Below are positions 45,271 through 53,455 of a stretch of DNA of 64,000 nucleotides, piece after piece. This DNA comes from a bacterium (GTDB taxonomy: Bacteria > Zhuqueibacterota > QNDG01 > JAFGCO01), in assembly GCA_016932575.1 (NCBI GenBank), contig JAFGCO010000044.1:1-64000 (forward strand). The letters run 5' to 3'. Within the stretch, counting starts at the first letter, position 1. Every line of letters starts with the position of its first letter. The notes beneath the pieces were generated by a model. It saw only the letters and a program-made list of their open reading frames with translations. It was not told where the DNA came from and made no database searches. A program made the position numbers and the translations under genes.

Positions 45271-45948
45271 TTGTATCCCGGAATTATTTTTGATATGGAT
45301 GGTGTTATTATTGACAGTGAGCCGATTCACCATCGGGCAGAACGGATTTTATTATCCAATTACGGTGTTTCTGTTACTGATAAAGAATTGCATGTATTTA
45401 CGGGCAAAGATGCTTCTCAATTGCTGAAAGGATTTATTAAACAATATCGTCTGTCTGTTGAATTTACCACTTTCTATCTACAGCATCAGACAAATCTTGA
45501 ACATGTTTTCAAGACATCAGAAATTCCCGGTACGGACGCTGTTCCGTTGATCCGGGAAATTCATCGCAGAAACATACCGCTGGCATTGGCTTCGAGCAGT
45601 CACCGAAAACTTATTCAATTGGTTCTGGATCGTTTGAACATGGCTGATTATTTTCAGGTCATTATCGGCGGAGATGAGGTTCAGCGAGGAAAACCCTATC
45701 CGGATATTTATATTGAAGCGGCCGAAAGATTGAAAAGAGCACCGGGATTGTGCATTGCGATTGAAGATTCAAAAAACGGTGTGCAGTCCGCAAAAGATGC
45801 AGGCTGCTTTTGTGTGGGATATATCAATCCAAACAGCGGGAACCAGGATTTAAGACGGGCGGACAAAATTGTCCGTCATTTTTCGGATCTTAACATTGAG
45901 GCGCTATTGGAATGTGTGAAACCCCGTGAATCCATGTATATCCGTTAA
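45271..45948 (+). CDS. HAD-superfamily phosphatase, beta-phosphoglucomutase-like
   Basis: In this 225-residue HAD-IA protein, motif I is IFDMDGVIIDSEPIHH (nucleophile and acid Asp), motif II is LASSSHRK, the motif III Lys lies in RGKPYPDIY, and motif IV is IEDSKNGVQSAKDAG. The DSEPIHHRAE form is typical of beta-phosphoglucomutases and related sugar-phosphate phosphatases. The start is taken as TTG 45271 with GAGG five bases upstream. It is followed after 10 bases by galactokinase, suggesting a small sugar-phosphate operon. It could equally be a sugar-phosphate phosphatase. Confidence 0.88.
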   Translation: MYPGIIFDMDGVIIDSEPIHHRAERILLSNYGVSVTDKELHVFTGKDASQLLKGFIKQYRLSVEFTTFYLQHQTNLEHVFKTSEIPGTDAVPLIREIHRRNIPLALASSSHRKLIQLVLDRLNMADYFQVIIGGDEVQRGKPYPDIYIEAAERLKRAPGLCIAIEDSKNGVQSAKDAGCFCVGYINPNSGNQDLRRADKIVRHFSDLNIEALLECVKPRESMYIR

Positions 45949-45958
45949 AGAGATTGAT

Positions 45959-47113
45959 ATGAATCTGCATCAACAATTTCAATCCATATTCAAAAGAACA
46001 CCGGTGATTCAGACGAAAGCACCGGGACGGGTGAATCTTATTGGTGAGCATACAGATTACAATGATGGTTTTGTGATGCCGATTGCTATCCAATATACGG
46101 CTTGCATACTTGCTGCACCGAGAAACGATAATGAGGTTCATGTATACTCCGTTGATTTTCAAGAGCGCGCATCCTTTGTGATCAGCCATCATATTCCATT
46201 TGATAAAAAGAATACATGGAGTAATTATCAACGAGGTGTAATGGATCAATTAATCAGGCATGGATATAAACTCCATGGAGCCGATTGCCTGATTCATGGC
46301 GATGTGCCTATCGGTGCCGGCCTGAGTTCATCGGCTGCCATTGAAATGGCTGCGATTGTTGCCTTCAGGTCTCTGAATGATCTGGATATTTCAATGGTAG
46401 AGATGATACGGCTTTCTCAGGCTGCAGAGAATCAATTCGTGGGTATGAATTGCGGTATTATGGATCAGTTTATTTCAGGTATGGGCCAAAAAGGCATGGC
46501 GTTATTCCTGGATTGCCGAAGTCTGGATTATGAACTGGTGCCTTTTCCAGGAGACACTTATACTGTTGTTATTATGAATACCAGGGTTAAACGGGAATTG
46601 ACAGGAACGGAATACAATGAGAGACGCAGCCAATGCGAAGAAGGAGTTCAGCTGCTGAAGAAAAAACTGCCCGGTATACAAGCGCTTCGTGATGTCTCAA
46701 TTGCTGATTTTGAAATGCATAAAAACTGTTTGCCGGATATTGTGCGGAAACGGTGCCATCATGTGATTTATGAAAATGAGCGTGTACGTGCATTCTCAGA
46801 AGCTCTGAAAGAAAAGAATACCGAACGTATGGGTCAACTGCTTTTCAAGTCGCATGAAAATTTGAGGGATGATTATGAAGTGAGCTGTCCGGAACTGGAT
46901 TTGATGGTAACGCTGGCCATGGAAGTCCCGGGCGTCATTGGGGCGCGGATGACCGGAGCCGGATTCGGGGGTTGTGCTATTGCTATAGTTGAGAAGGGTC
47001 ATGAAAAAGATGTGAGAGAAAAGATTTTCTATGAATATCCTGTCAAAACGGGTATTGAACCCGAAATATATCTTTCAGCCCCCTCGCAAGGAGCGTCGGT
47101 GACAGTGTTGTGA
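45959..47113 (+). CDS. galK: Galactokinase
   Basis: This 384-residue GHMP kinase has the galactokinase signature APGRVNLIGEHTDYNDG, the ATP loop PIGAGLSSSAAIE and the C-terminal MTGAGFGGCAIA. The catalytic Asp lies in NCGIMDQFISGMG. It phosphorylates galactose to galactose-1-phosphate in the Leloir pathway. ATG 45959 is chosen from the family N-terminus; the frame is open slightly upstream. galT and galE are not in the window. The HAD gene in front may act on related sugar phosphates. Confidence 0.96.
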   Translation: MNLHQQFQSIFKRTPVIQTKAPGRVNLIGEHTDYNDGFVMPIAIQYTACILAAPRNDNEVHVYSVDFQERASFVISHHIPFDKKNTWSNYQRGVMDQLIRHGYKLHGADCLIHGDVPIGAGLSSSAAIEMAAIVAFRSLNDLDISMVEMIRLSQAAENQFVGMNCGIMDQFISGMGQKGMALFLDCRSLDYELVPFPGDTYTVVIMNTRVKRELTGTEYNERRSQCEEGVQLLKKKLPGIQALRDVSIADFEMHKNCLPDIVRKRCHHVIYENERVRAFSEALKEKNTERMGQLLFKSHENLRDDYEVSCPELDLMVTLAMEVPGVIGARMTGAGFGGCAIAIVEKGHEKDVREKIFYEYPVKTGIEPEIYLSAPSQGASVTVL

Positions 47114-47224
47114 GCGTTTTTATAACAGCTTTGTACTGTATCGACTAGCCCTGACGCGTCTTATTTCAAGAATTCATTGCCTGTTTATTTTCAGTATTTC
47201 AGAATCAAATAAAGGTTTTTTCCC

Positions 47225-48175
47225 ATGAAAATTATCAATATTCCTTTAAAAGAAATCCGTGAGGATTTCTCTTTTTGTTTTACTTCCCGTAAGGAAAATT
47301 TTCAGCTTCACGCATCGGTTTTAAAAAGCGGCGTACGCACACCCTTACACGTTCACCAATTGAAAGGCGGCTATCGTGCGATATCAGGTTTTAAGCGGAT
47401 TTGCATCGCGAAAACGCTGGGGATGAAAACCATACCTGCCGAGGTGGTGGATGATTCCAGCCTTCCGGATATTTTTATTCATGTGATTCATGAACAGGTT
47501 GTTCATTATCCCCTGACACTTGTTGAAAAAGCGCGGGCCATTGGGATTTGCGAAGCACTGGGCATGAGCCGGAAAAGGATGATCAAGGACATATTACCGA
47601 TTCTGGATTTACCGGGGCGTCCGGACCTGTTTCAGCAATTAAAGCGCATCCGCAATTATCCAAAATCAGTGCAGCAGTATTTTGAGCAATTCGATATTTC
47701 CTTGAAGAAATTCTATGTATTTTCAATCCTTAATGCGGAGGCACTGGAGCTCGCGATGCAAATTGCGGGCAGGATAGGACTGCGCCCGGTTGAGCTTTCT
47801 GAAATCGTTACGCTGATCACCGAGATTGGCAAGCGGGAGTCTCTGTCCTTTAAACAGGTATACAATGATCTTAATCTGGACCCTGTTATTGAGGAACCGG
47901 AATTGTCACGGAATGCTAAAGTCGATTTGTTAAAAATGAAATTAAAAGAACGTCGGTATCCCCGTTTGCTTGATTGGCAGCAGCGCCTTGAAGACATGCG
48001 AAAATCCATGCTTCTTCCTTCCTGTGTTCATGTATGCTGGGATGCGAATCTTGAGACACCGGGTGTTTTGTTGAAGGCGACCTTCCGATCGTCAGCAGAT
48101 GTTGATAAGACGGCTGAATTTATCCGAAATAAAAAAAACAGGGCGCTATTTGAAAAGATGTTTCAGATTGTATAG
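47225..48175 (+). CDS. ParB-like nuclease-domain and HTH protein
   Basis: This 316-residue protein has an N-terminal ParB/Srx-like domain (about residues 1-90), with LKEIREDFSFCF and GGYRAISGFKRICIAKTLGMKTIPAEVVDD in place of the ParB GERRxRA box. The second conserved Arg is missing, so CTP handling is uncertain. Residues about 100-170 resemble the ParB/KorB HTH region (TLVEKARAIGICEALGMSRKRMIKD). No parA is nearby. Instead a radical SAM SPL-type gene follows after 83 bases in the same direction, suggesting a two-gene functional unit acting on DNA. Family assignment is moderate to good; function is unknown. Confidence 0.75.
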   Translation: MKIINIPLKEIREDFSFCFTSRKENFQLHASVLKSGVRTPLHVHQLKGGYRAISGFKRICIAKTLGMKTIPAEVVDDSSLPDIFIHVIHEQVVHYPLTLVEKARAIGICEALGMSRKRMIKDILPILDLPGRPDLFQQLKRIRNYPKSVQQYFEQFDISLKKFYVFSILNAEALELAMQIAGRIGLRPVELSEIVTLITEIGKRESLSFKQVYNDLNLDPVIEEPELSRNAKVDLLKMKLKERRYPRLLDWQQRLEDMRKSMLLPSCVHVCWDANLETPGVLLKATFRSSADVDKTAEFIRNKKNRALFEKMFQIV

Positions 48176-48258
48176 ATAAATTCAGGGCAGAATCATGACT
48201 TGTCGTTTGTATAATTTTTTCATGTGACAGCCGTACCATTCAACAAACAAGTTTGTCC

Positions 48259-49407
48259 ATGGCAAAGTATATTCATATGATCTCAAGAATTCAGGAAATT
48301 ATCATTCATCCGGATATAGTTGAATCGGAGCTGGCAAAACGTGTGCTTTCAAATCGCTGTGAAATACCCTTTAAAATCACTTCAACAGTTCCGGAAACCA
48401 TTCCACTCCGGACCGGAAAAAAGATCCTCTATGTCACGGATATGCCCGGCCGGCTGGTCAAACCGTGTCCGGCCACGGGTCTGCCGTATCTCTGCTGTCA
48501 GTATACTGTCATTCATTCTTGCCTGCAATGTCCGGCGGACTGCACTTACTGTGTGCTTCAGAATTATCTGGACATGCCGGTCATTTCGTTGAATGTCCGG
48601 CTGCCCGATATAATCAATGAGATCAATGGTCTGCTGCGTAATCAGCCCCGCCGTTTTTTCCGGTTCGGTACGGGTGAGCTGGGAGACAGCCTGGCTCTGG
48701 ATCCCCTTACAGGCTTATCCAAAGATTTTATCCTTTTTTTTAAAAAACAGCGGAATGCAATCATCGAGTTGAAAACCAAATCCGTGCATATCGAACGGTT
48801 GCTCGAGATCGATCCGGCAAACACGGTTGTATCCTGGTCGGTTAATCCCGAACCTGTGATCCGGACCGAGGAATTGCATACACCTTCCTTGAAGATGCGT
48901 CTTGATGCGGCTCGTCAATGTCAGGAAGCCGGATATCTGCTGGGCTTTCATTTTGATCCCATCCTCCATATCAATCATTGGGAACTTTTATACAGGGAAG
49001 TGGTCGATCAGATATTTTCTTCTGTTGATGCAAACCGTGTGGCCTGGATCAGTCTGGGCAGCCTTCGGTTCCCTCCGGCGCTGAAGCAAGTGATTCAATC
49101 CCGGTTTCCAGGCACCCGGATCATATATGAAGAGATGATCCGCGGACTGGATGGTAAAATGCGATATCTCAAACCCCTGCGTACAGCGTTGTATCAACAT
49201 ATTTATCAACGTATCCGCTCATTTGCGCCTGATGTTTTTATTTATTTCTGTATGGAATTGCCCCAAATCTGGGAACGAATAACCGGAAAGCATCCCATGA
49301 ATAATGCGGAACTGGATTACTGGTTTGCTGAGAGTTTATGGCGCAGGTTCGGTCCTGAATTGAATATGGATGAACCGAGGCTGCCGGATTATCCGCTGGT
49401 GAAGTAA
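48259..49407 (+). CDS. SPL-family radical SAM protein (spore photoproduct lyase-like)
   Basis: This 382-residue protein carries the radical SAM cluster motif CPADCTYC in the form used by spore photoproduct lyase, followed by LQNYLDMPV. Further family blocks are FRFGTGELGDSLALD, IELKTKSVHIERLL, SWSVNPE and GYLLGFHFDPIL. The late segment is IYFCMELPQIWERI. Spore photoproduct lyase repairs UV thymine dimers using a 4Fe-4S cluster and SAM; the non-spore homologs are largely uncharacterised. The start is ATG 48259 (TTG 48253 or ATG 48277 also possible). It is paired with a ParB-like protein gene. Confidence 0.9.
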   Translation: MAKYIHMISRIQEIIIHPDIVESELAKRVLSNRCEIPFKITSTVPETIPLRTGKKILYVTDMPGRLVKPCPATGLPYLCCQYTVIHSCLQCPADCTYCVLQNYLDMPVISLNVRLPDIINEINGLLRNQPRRFFRFGTGELGDSLALDPLTGLSKDFILFFKKQRNAIIELKTKSVHIERLLEIDPANTVVSWSVNPEPVIRTEELHTPSLKMRLDAARQCQEAGYLLGFHFDPILHINHWELLYREVVDQIFSSVDANRVAWISLGSLRFPPALKQVIQSRFPGTRIIYEEMIRGLDGKMRYLKPLRTALYQHIYQRIRSFAPDVFIYFCMELPQIWERITGKHPMNNAELDYWFAESLWRRFGPELNMDEPRLPDYPLVK

Positions 49408-49449
49408 GGAGTGCTCTCAGAGCAGTATTTTGTTGTTTGATAATTATGG

Positions 49450-49890
49450 TGAATGATTAATAAGAATCGCAATTTTTACCGAAGAGCTTCGCTTTCGGGA
49501 CAGTTTCAAAAGAAAAGTGCCCAAAGAAACTTTTGCTTTTTGCATGCTCATGGAACGGTTACAGTCTGTGCAGGGACTGACGGATTTGAATTTCCTAAAG
49601 CAAGATTACATGAAGCCCGCTTTCCGCACAAAAAGCCTGATCCGTGAGATGGTGAAGCCTATCTCACGGGGTGGGGCCACACCCTGCCGCCTAAAAAAAA
49701 TCCTATCTGTAATGACTGGCAATGAAAATTGCAGGTGTTGCTTCGCAACACCATGATTGTTCTTCTGATCGTTCGCTCCATCAGGATTGTTATGCGGAGA
49801 TTTTTCGAATGCCAGGAAGCCCATCCCCGCCAAATCAAATGGCGGGCAGGCCTGACAAAAAGAAAAAGCGATCAAAATTAATATTTGCCG
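49450..49890. repeat. Mosaic of degenerate interspersed repeat modules
   Basis: The gap 49408-49941 has no convincing gene but looks like pieced-together repeats. It has GAAGAGCTTCGCTTTCGG, AAAAGTGCCCAAAGAAAC followed by CTTTTTGCATG, and a GTGAGAT/ATCTCAC hairpin near 49645-49670 followed by GGGGTGGGGCC. A perfect hairpin GGTGTTG/CAACACC lies at 49734-49752, with a CCCGCCAAATCAAATGGCGGG hairpin near 49825-49850. Short open frames across it appear to be repeat-borne. Confidence 0.5.
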
Positions 49891-49904
49891 CAGTTCATTT
49901 AAAT

Positions 49905-49930
49905 TGTAACCATTTTATCACTCTATCGTC
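49905..49930 (+). promoter_or_regulatory. ECF-sigma-type promoter of the sigma/anti-sigma operon
   Basis: TGTAACC at 49905-49911 and CGTC at 49927-49930 are spaced by 15 bases, the AAC-to-CGTC pattern of many ECF sigma promoters. It lies directly before the sigma gene, which suggests autoregulation. The leader before ATG 49942 would be very short. Confidence 0.6.
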
Positions 49931-49941
49931 TTTATAATTGA

Positions 49942-50472
49942 ATGAAGCAGATGCAATACAAGATGGCATTCAGAAAACACCGGGACAAGGTGTTTGGATT
50001 TGCGTTTTACCTGCTGCGAAATCAGGAAGATGCGGAAGACGTGACTCAGGAAGTATTTGTCAATCTTTGGAAACACTGGAAAGGAATCAATAGACAGAAA
50101 CAGGAAGCATGGATCATGAAAACGACCAGAAACAAATGCATTGACGTCATTCGAAAACGGCAGTCCTCTTTATCCCGGGTACAGGGTATCGAATGGGAGA
50201 GCCTTGCATTTTCGGTCGATGAAACCGAATCACCCCATGCACAACTGGAATTAACGGAAACCCAGGATTCCGTGCTTCGCGTTTTATATACTTTGCCGGA
50301 AAAAATTCAAAGTGTTTTACTGCTTTATTATTTTCAGGATATGAAGATCAATACAATCGGCGATGTGCTTGATGTGAATTTAAACACTGTGAAAGTCACG
50401 CTGCATCGCGGCCGAAAAATGTTAAAAGAGGCGTTGAAAAACCAGTGTCCTGATGTTGTAGAGGGATTATAA
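49942..50472 (+). CDS. ECF-type RNA polymerase sigma factor
   Basis: This 176-residue protein has sigma region 2 (KVFGFAFYLLRNQEDAEDVTQEVFVNLWKHW and AWIMKTTRNKCIDVIRKR) and region 4 (LPEKIQSVLLLYYFQDMKINTIGDVLDVNLNTVKVTLHRGRKMLKEAL). No regions 1 or 3 are present, as in ECF sigmas. The next gene, one base on, encodes a zinc-binding anti-sigma factor, so the pair form a membrane-signalling switch. An AAC/CGTC promoter upstream fits autoregulation. The downstream DUF4252 genes are part of the same unit. Confidence 0.94.
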   Translation: MKQMQYKMAFRKHRDKVFGFAFYLLRNQEDAEDVTQEVFVNLWKHWKGINRQKQEAWIMKTTRNKCIDVIRKRQSSLSRVQGIEWESLAFSVDETESPHAQLELTETQDSVLRVLYTLPEKIQSVLLLYYFQDMKINTIGDVLDVNLNTVKVTLHRGRKMLKEALKNQCPDVVEGL

Positions 50473-50473
50473 A

Positions 50474-51010
50474 ATGAATAAGAAATGTCAAGACATGCAA
50501 GCACTGCTGGACCTGTTCATTATGGATGATCTTTCAGGAAAAGAATTAAAGATGCTGCAGGATCATCTGGATCAATGTGCTGACTGCCAGCGGGTGATCG
50601 AAGGAGAAGCCTGGGAGAAATTACTTCTTCATTTACCGAAGCGCCGTTGTCCTGAGCGTGTGATTCGACGTGTGGAATCCATGATACGGCAGGAAAGGAA
50701 ACGGGCCGGAGTGTTCCGATGGCAGGCAGGACACTGGCGGCAGACAGTATTTGCCGGAGCGGCTTTGGCGGCACTGCTGATATTTCTGATTATAAGGCAT
50801 CAACCTGAAGAGCATCAATTCACGCCCCAGGCATATACACAGGAAGAGATTGAGCAGGCACGTGAAGCCATGAAATGGACCATGGTCTACACCGCCCAAA
50901 AAATTAAAAAGTCGGAAACGCGGGTGATTGACGAGGTGTTTACCCATCGTTTACCCGAGTCTGTACAAAAATCCGTAAGAAAAGTATTACCCATATTACA
51001 AGGAGATTAG
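50474..51010 (+). CDS. Membrane-bound anti-sigma factor with zinc-binding N-terminus
   Basis: In this 178-residue protein, the N-terminal ZAS-type motif is His at about 31, Cys at 35 and Cys at 38 (HLDQCADC). One membrane helix spans about residues 92-108 (VFAGAALAALLIFLIIR). The C-terminal 70 residues face the periplasm and are helical and charged. It would hold the upstream ECF sigma factor until a signal releases it. It starts one base after the sigma stop codon and ends two bases before the DUF4252 gene. Confidence 0.9.
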   Translation: MNKKCQDMQALLDLFIMDDLSGKELKMLQDHLDQCADCQRVIEGEAWEKLLLHLPKRRCPERVIRRVESMIRQERKRAGVFRWQAGHWRQTVFAGAALAALLIFLIIRHQPEEHQFTPQAYTQEEIEQAREAMKWTMVYTAQKIKKSETRVIDEVFTHRLPESVQKSVRKVLPILQGD

Positions 51011-51012
51011 TC

Positions 51013-51594
51013 ATGAAGCAATTTTCTCTGTGTCTTATGACAGCTGTGCTGATTTTTGGGATGATTCAGGCGCAGGAGAATTACAAAAATCATCCCGGAT
51101 ATATCGATCTTTCCAGCATTGAAATTCCAAATGATGCCGGTGAGGTGACGGAAGTGTGCATTGGTCCCGAACTGTTCATGATGTTTCAGAATTTTTCGGA
51201 TGAGAAAGATGACGCCGAGATGCCTTTTGGAGACGGTGGCATGTTCTCGATCAATGTGAAAACGTTTGAAATTAATGCCGATCAATCCGAGAAAGTCAGT
51301 GCTGAGATGAAAAAAATCGAAGAGAAACTTAAAAGAGAGAAATGGACGCCCATTGTTCGGGTCAAAAGCGGTGATGAGACCACCAATATCAGTGTGAAAT
51401 TTGACAAGGGAAATAATAAAACGATGGGGTTGCTTATCATGTCTCTGGAGCCCGGCCATGAAGCCGCATTTGTAAACATTGTCGGTTCGGTGCCGCTTGA
51501 AGCAATCGGCAATATGGGCGTGGACATGAATGAAGATGCCCTGGACAGTTTGAAGCAGGTGCTGGGGGGTAAATCAACGGGAAAAAATGAGTAA
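51013..51594 (+). CDS. DUF4252-like exported protein, copy 1
   Basis: This 193-residue protein has a signal peptide ending IQAQ (about residue 20). The mature start NYKNHPGYIDLSSIEIP, the SEKVSAEMKKIEEKLKREKWTPIVRVKSGDETTNISVKF block and VNIVGSVPLEAIGNM resemble DUF4252 proteins that accompany ECF sigma/anti-sigma pairs in Bacteroidota-like genomes. It is tightly linked (two bases) to the anti-sigma gene. The function is unknown; a role as periplasmic output or sensor of that circuit is inferred. A diverged paralog follows at 51983. Confidence 0.8.
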   Translation: MKQFSLCLMTAVLIFGMIQAQENYKNHPGYIDLSSIEIPNDAGEVTEVCIGPELFMMFQNFSDEKDDAEMPFGDGGMFSINVKTFEINADQSEKVSAEMKKIEEKLKREKWTPIVRVKSGDETTNISVKFDKGNNKTMGLLIMSLEPGHEAAFVNIVGSVPLEAIGNMGVDMNEDALDSLKQVLGGKSTGKNE

Positions 51595-51599
51595 GAATC

Positions 51600-51935
51600 A
51601 TGAATAAGAGACAAGAACAAAGATTAAATAGTGTCATTGGGCCGTTGAGTCATAGAGTCTTTGAGTCATTGTGTCGTAGAGTCAGAAGAAATAAGAAACG
51701 AGAGAATAGGATTAAAGATAAAGAGAACAAATGGGTTGTTGATGCAAAAATTCCAAATAACAAATTCCAAATGACAAATAATACTCAAATAACAAATATC
51801 AAATTTCAAACGATTCAATTGCAGTTTGATTATTTAATTTTCTTGGTGCTTGAAATTTGTTTGTCATTTGCTATTTGGTTTTTGTGATTTTTTTTACGGT
51901 CCGCTGTCCATGGCCGACGGTCTGATGTGAAAAAA
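51600..51935. repeat. Composite intergenic repeat, copy B
   Basis: The stretch between the two DUF4252 genes contains GTCATAGAGTCTTTGAGTCA-like words. It has an imperfect palindrome (CCAAATAACAAATTCCAAAT facing TTTGTCATTTGCTATTTGG) and a closing TTTTTTACGGTCCGCTGTC module. The same words occur at 29.56-30.14 kb. An 95-codon open frame at 51600-51887 across it is repeat-borne and low-complexity, so I do not call it a gene. Confidence 0.65.
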
Positions 51936-51982
51936 AGCGAACAGGAGAAATTATCAGGGTTCACATTTAAGGGAGTTATCCA

Positions 51983-52528
51983 ATGAAAATTTTACGGGAT
52001 GCTGTATTATTACTATTCCTTCTTGGTCAGGTGATATATGCAGAAGAGAATCTTCAAAAACTTCCGGGATATGTGGATTTGGATGATCTGAAATTGTCCA
52101 AGATAGCAGATGAAGTCGGCAAGTTACATATTCCCCGGTTTACCGTAACTGATGATAACGGTGAGACAACGAATATCTCTGTTTATCTCAAATACTATAA
52201 AGTACATGAAGAATGCGAAGACAAGTTGCAGAAGGCCATTGAGAAACTGGATAAAATATTAAACAGAAAAAAATGGATTCGGATTGTTCATACGGAAAGT
52301 AAAGATGACTATATGAGTATTCGCATGTGTTTTGATAAGGATACAAACAAATGCCTGGGATTGATGATGGTGTCCATGGATTCAGGTTGTGATGATGTCG
52401 GTTTTATCAATATTGCCGGATCGGTTTCTTTGAAAGGAATTCAGAATTTGGATATTCCGGTTGATGAAGATGTTATGGATAGCCTGGAACATGCTGTTGA
52501 ATATGTTTGTACAGAGGATGATGAATGA
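51983..52528 (+). CDS. DUF4252-like exported protein, copy 2
   Basis: This 181-residue protein has a signal peptide ending VIYAE (about residue 20). It is a paralog of the 51013 gene: LPGYVDLDDLKL, NGETTNISVYLK, LDKILNRKKWIRIVHTESKDDYMSIRM and FINIAGSVSLKGIQNL match the same positions. It lacks the Met- and Asp-rich loop of copy 1. It is separated from copy 1 by a 388-base repeat region but keeps the orientation, so it arose by tandem duplication with a later repeat insertion. Function unknown. A terminator follows. Confidence 0.78.
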   Translation: MKILRDAVLLLFLLGQVIYAEENLQKLPGYVDLDDLKLSKIADEVGKLHIPRFTVTDDNGETTNISVYLKYYKVHEECEDKLQKAIEKLDKILNRKKWIRIVHTESKDDYMSIRMCFDKDTNKCLGLMMVSMDSGCDDVGFINIAGSVSLKGIQNLDIPVDEDVMDSLEHAVEYVCTEDDE

Positions 52529-52580
52529 CCGTATCATTATCATATATCGTGGTTATGACTTCAATCGAAGTTAATGCAAA

Positions 52581-52605
52581 TCCGGTTTTTTAGCCGGGTT
52601 TTTTT
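52581..52605 (+). terminator. Rho-independent terminator after DUF4252 copy 2
   Basis: TCCGG and CCGGG form a short stem around a T-rich loop, followed by seven T. It closes the sigma/anti-sigma/DUF4252 operon. Confidence 0.7.
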
Positions 52606-52789
52606 CGACTTATCAATCCTGAAATAAAGTAACCTGCCTTCTCATTATGTTGTATATTCATGAATTTTCCAATGCTGCCGCCTTGTATTTTATCAATTTG
52701 ATTTTTATATTGATTTGTATTTTTTATTGCGGGCGGTGGTAAGAGACTAAATTTTATTCAACAAAAGCTTTACATTCAGGACAATCCGT

Positions 52790-53317
52790 ATGCAACCTGA
52801 AGAACCTCAGAGTGTGAAATTATTATGCGGTGTTTTGTACAGCGATCCAGAGACGCTTGAACATGCATTCAGACGGCTGGAGTCGGTTTACGGCCCGGTG
52901 GATTACAGAAGTACGGAGTTTCCGTTTGACTTGACGGATTATTATGTGTCTGAAATGGGCAGCCCTATCATGCGTCTTTTTCTTTCTTTTCAAAAATTAA
53001 TGCATCCAAAATCCATCGCCCGGATTAAGATTGAAACCAATGCGATCGAGTCCGACATTATGGTCAACGGAAGGAGGCGGGTGAATCTGGATCCCGGTTA
53101 TATGGATTATGACAAGGTTGTTTTAGCATCGGCAAAGTACAACGGTCAGAAGATTTACCTGGATCACGGCATCTGGGCGGATTTGACCCTGCATTATACG
53201 AAGGGGCATTTCGATCCTTATCCCTGGAGCTTTCCGGATTTTAAACTTGGACTCTATAATGAGGTATTTTTAGAAATACGCCGGTTGTATAAAGAGCAGC
53301 GGAAGCAGGGGCATTGA
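52790..53317 (+). CDS. DUF4416 family protein
   Basis: This 175-residue protein has VKLLCGVLYSDPETLEHAFRRL, the PFDLTDYYVSEMGSPIMRLFLSF block, IKIETNAIES, VNLDPGYMDYDKVVLASAKY and the end TKGHFDPYPWSFPDFKLGLY. These match the DUF4416 family found in thermophiles and many anaerobic lineages. No catalytic function is known. It has no signal or membrane segment. It is the last gene before the CRISPR array, not obviously co-transcribed with anything, and lies at the leader-distal end. Confidence 0.88.
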   Translation: MQPEEPQSVKLLCGVLYSDPETLEHAFRRLESVYGPVDYRSTEFPFDLTDYYVSEMGSPIMRLFLSFQKLMHPKSIARIKIETNAIESDIMVNGRRRVNLDPGYMDYDKVVLASAKYNGQKIYLDHGIWADLTLHYTKGHFDPYPWSFPDFKLGLYNEVFLEIRRLYKEQRKQGH

Positions 53318-53455
53318 ACGTTGAATAATAATGATTGAATTTTTAAAAGTGAAATCTTTCCGGTTATTTTTTCAAACCTTAATTCGTCGAAGCACCAATC
53401 GGTTACAATTAGAAGATAACCCAGTCGGCCCCTGACTGCCACCGACTTTATAATC

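Noticed and set aside
49453-49937. Three overlapping short open frames before the sigma gene
   Set aside because: They cross hairpins and repeat modules, and no frame looks protein-like.
51600-51887. 95-codon open frame between the DUF4252 genes
   Set aside because: Low-complexity translation of the interspersed repeat, no ribosome-binding site.
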